From Scandinavium sp036495715 (lineage in GTDB: Bacteria; Pseudomonadota; Gammaproteobacteria; Enterobacterales; Enterobacteriaceae), in contig DASXML010000020.1 in assembly GCA_036495715.1 (NCBI GenBank), positions 8,818 through 72,817 on the forward strand: 64,000 nucleotides of DNA, read 5' to 3'. Numbering within the stretch: the first letter of the stretch is position 1; each line of letters begins with the position of its first letter. Shown here one piece after another: positions 59,157 to 64,000 of the stretch. The notes beneath the pieces were generated by a model. That model was given only the letters and a program-made list of their open reading frames with translations. It searched no databases and was not told the origin of the DNA. The translations under genes and the position numbers were made by a program.

Positions 59157-60137
59157 ATGGCACAACAAGTACAACTCACCGCAACGGTATCCGAAAAACA
59201 ACTCGGTCAACGCTTAGATCAGGCTTTGGCCGAAATGTTCCCGGATTATTCACGTTCACGTATAAAAGAATGGATCCTTGACCAGCGAGTGCAGGTAAAT
59301 GGCGTCGTTTGTGACACGCCAAAGGAGAAAGTGTTGGGGGGAGAGCATGTCGCCATCAACGCTGAAATCGAAGAAGAAGCACGCTTCGAACCGCAGGATA
59401 TCCCGCTGACCATCGTCTACGAAGATGACGATATTCTCGTTATCAACAAGCCGCGTGGGCTGGTTGTTCATCCTGGCGCCGGTAATCCAGACGGCACTAT
59501 TCTTAATGCACTGCTGCATTACTATCCGCCGATTGTCGATGTGCCACGTGCGGGGATCGTTCACCGTCTGGATAAAGACACAACCGGTTTGATGGTTGTC
59601 GCGAAAACCGTTCCGGCCCAGACGCGTCTGGTGGAAGCGCTGCAATTGCGTGAAATCACCCGCGAATATGAAGCCGTAGCGATTGGTCATATGACGTCAG
59701 GCGGTACGGTTGAAGAGCCGATCAGTCGTCACCCAACTAAGCGCACACACATGTCGGTTCACCCAATGGGTAAACCGGCGGTGACGCACTATCGCATCAT
59801 GGAACACTTCCGTATCCACACGCGTTTGCGTTTGCGTCTGGAAACAGGGCGTACGCACCAAATTCGCGTGCACATGGCGCATATCACGCATCCGCTGGTG
59901 GGCGATCAGTTATACGGTGGCCGTCCACGTCCGCCAAAAGGCGCATCGGAAGCGTTCATCACCGAACTGCGTAAATTCGATCGCCAGGCACTGCATGCAA
60001 CTATGCTGCGTCTTTACCATCCGATCACCGGAATCCAAATGGAATGGCATGCGCCAATCCCACAGGATATGGTTGATTTGATTGCCGCGATGCGTGCAGA
60101 TTTCGAAGAACACAAGGACGGCGTCGCCTGGCTATGA
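59157..60137 (+). CDS. rluD: 23S rRNA pseudouridine synthase RluD
   Basis: Makes pseudouridines 1911, 1915 and 1917 in helix 69 of 23S rRNA. The 326-aa protein has an S4 domain at the N-terminus and the catalytic Asp in HRLDKDTTGLMVVAK. Overlaps pgeF by 4 bp. Confidence 0.98.
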   Translation: MAQQVQLTATVSEKQLGQRLDQALAEMFPDYSRSRIKEWILDQRVQVNGVVCDTPKEKVLGGEHVAINAEIEEEARFEPQDIPLTIVYEDDDILVINKPRGLVVHPGAGNPDGTILNALLHYYPPIVDVPRAGIVHRLDKDTTGLMVVAKTVPAQTRLVEALQLREITREYEAVAIGHMTSGGTVEEPISRHPTKRTHMSVHPMGKPAVTHYRIMEHFRIHTRLRLRLETGRTHQIRVHMAHITHPLVGDQLYGGRPRPPKGASEAFITELRKFDRQALHATMLRLYHPITGIQMEWHAPIPQDMVDLIAAMRADFEEHKDGVAWL

Positions 60138-60865
60138 CCAAGATTATTGTTCCCCAGTGGCCGATGCCTGCGGGTGTTGGAGCGTGTAGCTCCACGCGTG
60201 TGGGCGGCGTCAGTTTAGCGCCGTGGGATTCTCTTAATCTCGGTGCCCACTGCGGTGATAATCTGGAACACGTCGAAGAAAATCGCCGTCGCTTCTATGA
60301 AACAGCGGCATTTCCTTCGCGCCCGGTGTGGCTCGAACAGGTTCACGGCAACGCGGTATTAACACTGACCGGAGAGGAATACACCTCCAAACGGGCCGAT
60401 GCCTCTTACAGCAATAAGCCCGGTCTGGTGTGTGCGGTAATGACCGCAGACTGTTTACCGGTATTGTTCTGCAATAAAGCCGGAACCGAAGTGGCTGCCG
60501 CCCATGCGGGATGGCGTGGGTTGTGCGATGGCGTGTTGGAGCAAACCGTTGCTCATTTCCAGGACAAACCGGAAAACATTCTGGCCTGGCTCGGCCCGGC
60601 GATCGGTCCACATGCTTTTGAAGTGGGTCCGGAAGTCCGTGAAGCCTTTATGGCGAAAGATGAAAACGCCGATAGCGCGTTTCGTCCAGTTGGCGAAAAA
60701 TATTTCGCCGATATTTATCACCTGGCGCGCCAGCGCCTGGCGAATGTTGGCATCAATCAGGTGTTTGGCGGTGAACGCTGTACGCTAAGTGAAAAGGATG
60801 ATTTTTTCTCTTATCGACGCGATCGAACGACCGGTCGTATGGCAAGTTTCATTTGGCTGATATAA
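60134..60865 (+). CDS. pgeF: PgeF (YfiH), polyphenol oxidase/laccase-fold peptidoglycan editing factor
   Basis: A 243-aa Zn/Cu-binding protein with conserved MTADCLPVLFCNK and AAAHAGWRGL motifs. E. coli PgeF removes misplaced L-Ser from UDP-MurNAc peptides. Coupled to rluD by a 4-bp overlap. Confidence 0.95.
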   Translation: MTKIIVPQWPMPAGVGACSSTRVGGVSLAPWDSLNLGAHCGDNLEHVEENRRRFYETAAFPSRPVWLEQVHGNAVLTLTGEEYTSKRADASYSNKPGLVCAVMTADCLPVLFCNKAGTEVAAAHAGWRGLCDGVLEQTVAHFQDKPENILAWLGPAIGPHAFEVGPEVREAFMAKDENADSAFRPVGEKYFADIYHLARQRLANVGINQVFGGERCTLSEKDDFFSYRRDRTTGRMASFIWLI

Positions 60866-60926
60866 CCTAACGAATCAAGACGATCCAGAAGGCTGACTTA
60901 TTTTTCACATAGTTCAGGTCTCTAAC

Positions 60927-60952
60927 CTTGAATAATTGAGGGATGACCTCAT
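60927..60952 (+). promoter_or_regulatory. Heat-shock (sigma-32) promoter of clpB
   Basis: CTTGAAT and CCTCAT are 13 bp apart, about 42 bp before the clpB ATG, matching the E. coli clpB promoter. Confidence 0.85.
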
Positions 60953-60993
60953 TTAATCTCCAGTAGCAAAATTGACCTGTTATGGGAGGAATT

Positions 60994-63567
60994 ATGCGTC
61001 TGGATCGTCTTACTAATAAATTCCAGCTTGCTCTCGCCGATGCCCAGTCGCTTGCACTGGGGCACGACAACCAATTCATCGAACCTCTTCACCTCATGAG
61101 TGCGCTTCTGAATCAGGAAGGGGGATCGGTACGTCCTTTATTAACCTCTGCTGGCGTGAATGCCGGGCAGTTACGCACGGCCATCGATCAGGCATTAAGC
61201 CGTTTACCGCAGGTGGAAGGCACCGGTGGCGACGTACAGCCTTCTCAGGATCTGGTGCGCGTGCTGAATCTTTGCGACAAGCTGGCGCAAAAACGAAATG
61301 ACAACTTTATCTCGTCGGAACTGTTTGTTCTGGCGGCGCTTGAATCACGCGGTACGCTGGCCGATCTGCTGAAAACCGCCGGAGCAACAACCGCCAATGT
61401 GACTCAGGCGATTGAACAAATGCGCGGAGGTGAAAGCGTGAATGACCAGGGGGCTGAAGATCAGCGTCAGGCTTTAAAGAAATACACCCTTGATCTGACT
61501 GAGCGCGCCGAACAGGGCAAGCTCGATCCGGTGATTGGCCGTGACGAAGAAATTCGCCGTACTATTCAGGTTTTGCAACGCCGTACTAAAAATAACCCCG
61601 TGCTGATTGGTGAGCCTGGCGTTGGTAAAACCGCGATTGTTGAAGGTCTGGCCCAACGTATTGTGAACGGTGAAGTACCGGAAGGGTTGAAAGGTCGTCG
61701 GGTACTGGCGCTGGACATGGGCGCGTTGGTGGCGGGCGCGAAATACCGCGGTGAGTTCGAAGAGCGTCTGAAAGGGGTGCTTAACGATCTCTCAAAGCAG
61801 GAAGGCAATGTCATTCTGTTTATCGACGAACTGCACACCATGGTGGGCGCTGGAAAAGCCGACGGTGCGATGGATGCCGGTAATATGCTGAAACCGGCGC
61901 TGGCTCGCGGTGAACTTCACTGTGTTGGCGCGACAACGCTCGATGAGTACCGCCAATACATAGAGAAAGATGCTGCACTTGAGCGTCGATTCCAGAAAGT
62001 GTTTGTTGCTGAGCCATCGGTCGAAGATACCATCGCGATTCTGCGCGGTTTGAAAGAACGTTATGAACTGCACCACCATGTGCAAATTACCGATCCGGCG
62101 ATTGTCGCGGCGGCAACGTTATCTCACCGTTATATCGCTGACCGGCAGTTGCCGGACAAAGCCATCGACCTGATTGATGAAGCTGCTTCCAGCATCCGAA
62201 TGCAGATTGATTCGAAGCCGGAAGAGCTCGACCGGCTCGAGCGTCGCATTATCCAGCTCAAACTGGAACAGCAGGCGCTGAAAAAAGAGTCGGATGACGC
62301 CAGCCTGAAACGTCTGGATATGCTGAATGAAGAACTGGACGATAAAGAGCGCCAGTACTCAGAGCTGGAAGAAGAGTGGAAGGCTGAGAAAGCATCGTTA
62401 TCTGGTACGCAAACCATCAAAGCAGAGCTTGAGCAGGCCAAAATTGCCATCGAGCAGGCTCGCCGTGTGGGCGATCTAGCGCGGATGTCTGAATTGCAGT
62501 ACGGCAAAATACCGGAGCTGGAAAAACAGCTGGCGGCCGCGACGCAGTCAGAAGGCAAAACGATGCGCCTGCTGCGTAACCGTGTCACCGATGTCGAGAT
62601 TGCTGACGTGCTGGCTCGCTGGACGGGGATTCCGGTGGCGAGAATGTTGGAAGGCGAGCGTGACAAACTGCTGCGAATGGAACAAGAACTGCATAGCCGC
62701 GTGATTGGGCAGAACGAAGCGGTCGAGGCGGTTTCCAATGCTATTCGCCGTAGTCGTGCTGGACTGTCTGACCCAAATCGTCCGATTGGTTCGTTCCTGT
62801 TCCTGGGGCCAACAGGCGTCGGGAAAACCGAGCTATGTAAGGCGTTGGCTAACTTTATGTTCGACAGCGACGATGCAATGGTACGTATCGACATGTCCGA
62901 GTTTATGGAGAAACACTCTGTCTCGCGTTTGGTCGGTGCACCTCCAGGCTATGTGGGTTATGAAGAGGGCGGCTATCTGACCGAAGCTGTTCGTCGCCGT
63001 CCATACTCAGTTATCCTCTTGGATGAAGTTGAGAAGGCGCATCCAGATGTGTTCAACATTTTGTTGCAGGTTCTGGATGACGGACGACTGACCGACGGGC
63101 AGGGTAGAACGGTCGACTTCCGTAATACGGTGGTCATCATGACGTCTAACCTCGGTTCTGATTTGATTCAGGAACGTTTCGGCGCACTGGATTACAGCCA
63201 TATGAAGGATTTGGTGCTCGGCGTGGTCAGCCAAAGTTTCCGCCCGGAGTTCATCAACCGTATTGATGAAGTGGTGGTCTTCCATCCGCTCGGTGAGAAA
63301 CACATTGCCTCAATCGCGAAGATTCAGCTGCAGCGGCTGTATCAGCGCCTTGAAGATCGTGGCTATGATGTGCATATAGATGATGATGCGCTGAAGCTGT
63401 TGAGCGAGAATGGTTACGATCCTGTATATGGTGCGCGACCATTGAAACGTGCTATTCAGCAGCAAATTGAAAACCCATTGGCTCAGCAAATCCTTTCTGG
63501 AGAGCTGATTCCGGGGAAAACTATCCAACTGAAGGTCAAAGACGACCGCATTGTGGCAGTGCAGTAA
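60994..63567 (+). CDS. clpB: Protein disaggregase ClpB
   Basis: Hexameric AAA+ chaperone (857 aa) that dissolves aggregates with DnaK. N domain (1-145), AAA1 (GEPGVGKTA), middle coiled coil (about 410-520) and AAA2 (GPTGVGKTE) are all intact. The start has GGGAGGA upstream. An internal GTG at 61438 (codon 149) with GGAGG 7 bp upstream preserves the second start known in E. coli for the form without the N domain. Confidence 0.98.
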   Translation: MRLDRLTNKFQLALADAQSLALGHDNQFIEPLHLMSALLNQEGGSVRPLLTSAGVNAGQLRTAIDQALSRLPQVEGTGGDVQPSQDLVRVLNLCDKLAQKRNDNFISSELFVLAALESRGTLADLLKTAGATTANVTQAIEQMRGGESVNDQGAEDQRQALKKYTLDLTERAEQGKLDPVIGRDEEIRRTIQVLQRRTKNNPVLIGEPGVGKTAIVEGLAQRIVNGEVPEGLKGRRVLALDMGALVAGAKYRGEFEERLKGVLNDLSKQEGNVILFIDELHTMVGAGKADGAMDAGNMLKPALARGELHCVGATTLDEYRQYIEKDAALERRFQKVFVAEPSVEDTIAILRGLKERYELHHHVQITDPAIVAAATLSHRYIADRQLPDKAIDLIDEAASSIRMQIDSKPEELDRLERRIIQLKLEQQALKKESDDASLKRLDMLNEELDDKERQYSELEEEWKAEKASLSGTQTIKAELEQAKIAIEQARRVGDLARMSELQYGKIPELEKQLAAATQSEGKTMRLLRNRVTDVEIADVLARWTGIPVARMLEGERDKLLRMEQELHSRVIGQNEAVEAVSNAIRRSRAGLSDPNRPIGSFLFLGPTGVGKTELCKALANFMFDSDDAMVRIDMSEFMEKHSVSRLVGAPPGYVGYEEGGYLTEAVRRRPYSVILLDEVEKAHPDVFNILLQVLDDGRLTDGQGRTVDFRNTVVIMTSNLGSDLIQERFGALDYSHMKDLVLGVVSQSFRPEFINRIDEVVVFHPLGEKHIASIAKIQLQRLYQRLEDRGYDVHIDDDALKLLSENGYDPVYGARPLKRAIQQQIENPLAQQILSGELIPGKTIQLKVKDDRIVAVQ

Positions 63568-63580
63568 ATCACGACAAAGT

Positions 63581-63609
63581 AAAAACGGGCCCTTCGGGGT
63601 CCGTTTTTG
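63581..63609 (+). terminator. Terminator of clpB
   Basis: AAAAACGGGCCC, loop TTCG, GGGTCCGTTTTT; one G-T wobble, followed by TGTTT. Confidence 0.92.
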
Positions 63610-63691
63610 TTTAAAAACCAGGCGAAAACTATCATGCCGATGTGGCTTTGTATGAATTTCGAACGGTTGAAAGGTTTTTTTGAATTTCCTC

Positions 63692-63719
63692 TTGTCACCT
63701 GAGAATAACTCCCTATAAT
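63692..63719 (+). promoter_or_regulatory. rRNA operon promoter P1
   Basis: TTGTCA and TATAAT are 16 bp apart, followed by GCGCC (the GC-rich discriminator of stringently controlled promoters). The T-rich tract at 63675-63690 just upstream is a likely UP element. Confidence 0.9.
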
Positions 63720-63811
63720 GCGCCTCCACTGACACGGAACAACGGCAAGCAAGCCGCCGGGTCAGAAGGGTTTCTCCGGAAATTCTGACAGAGAAAAGCG
63801 AAAATAACCGC

Positions 63812-63839
63812 TTGACTCTGAATGAGGAAAACGTATTAT
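63812..63839 (+). promoter_or_regulatory. rRNA operon promoter P2
   Basis: TTGACT and TATTAT are 16 bp apart, about 120 bp after P1, as in E. coli rrn operons. Confidence 0.9.
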
Positions 63840-63849
63840 ACGGGACCTC

Positions 63850-63889
63850 GCAACGGTGGGCGAAAGCCGCGTTGCACTGCTCTTTAACA
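63850..63889 (+). promoter_or_regulatory. rrn leader boxB-like hairpin and boxA antiterminator
   Basis: GCAACG and CGTTGC (63850-63855, 63870-63875) form a hairpin, followed by boxA TGCTCTTTAACA (63878-63889). These load Nus factors so that transcription passes through the rRNA genes. The 16S gene itself starts outside the window; 63568-64000 holds no protein gene. Confidence 0.9.
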
Positions 63890-64000
63890 ATTTATCAGAC
63901 AATCTGTGTGGGCACTCAAAGTGACATGGATTCTAAACGTCTTCGGACGCTAAATGAATACCAAGTCTCTGGAGTGAACATACGTAATTCATTACGAAGT

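Overview
The window comes from the chromosome of an Enterobacteriaceae member close to Enterobacter, Lelliottia, Kluyvera or Citrobacter. Gene order and protein sequence follow the Escherichia coli and Salmonella segment from proVWX to the rRNA operon downstream of clpB almost gene by gene. The genus cannot be fixed from this sequence, because the 16S gene begins just past the right edge.

Layout. Positions 1-8.1 kb hold the end of a transporter gene (ygaY), the osmoprotectant importer proVWX and the class Ib ribonucleotide reductase operon nrdHIEF. From 8.2 to 21.2 kb lies a mixed segment. Conserved genes (ygaM, ygaC, alaE, stpA, yqaE) alternate with accessory genes: a MocR regulator divergent from an AhpD-like protein, an SDR/LysR divergent pair, yjdIJ, a YdeP-type molybdopterin oxidoreductase, an unrecognised membrane protein, a winged-helix-like protein and an MFS transporter. 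From 21.3 to 39.3 kb the tmRNA gene ssrA and its partner smpB flank a 16 kb BapA-type system: one giant surface adhesin gene of about 3816 codons and the three parts of its type I secretion machine, all on the minus strand. From 39.4 to 63.6 kb comes the conserved core: ratAB, bamE, recN, nadK, grpE, corB, ypjD, ffh, rpsP-rimM-trmD-rplS, yfiBNR-yfiL, aroF-tyrA, pheLA, raiA, bamD, rluD-pgeF and clpB. The last 430 bases carry the promoters and antitermination leader of an rRNA operon.

How the genes work together. BapBCD would form the channel that exports BapA, which carries 28 Ig-like modules and a C-terminal type I signal. About 450 bp upstream of bapA is a promoter-like element with a Fur-box match inside its spacer, which suggests iron control. 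YfiR and YfiB would set the activity of the diguanylate cyclase DgcN, a c-di-GMP source that could also affect adhesion. Several regulatory sites are readable: tandem NrdR boxes before nrdH, LexA boxes before recN, heat-shock promoters before grpE and clpB, TyrR boxes before aroF, the pheL attenuator, and a large dyad between the MocR gene and its neighbour.

The adhesin/type I secretion locus is the most striking system here, but it belongs to a known family (Salmonella BapA). What may be new is its predicted iron-responsive promoter, the long untranslated upstream region, and the orphan accessory genes around 15.5 and 19 kb.
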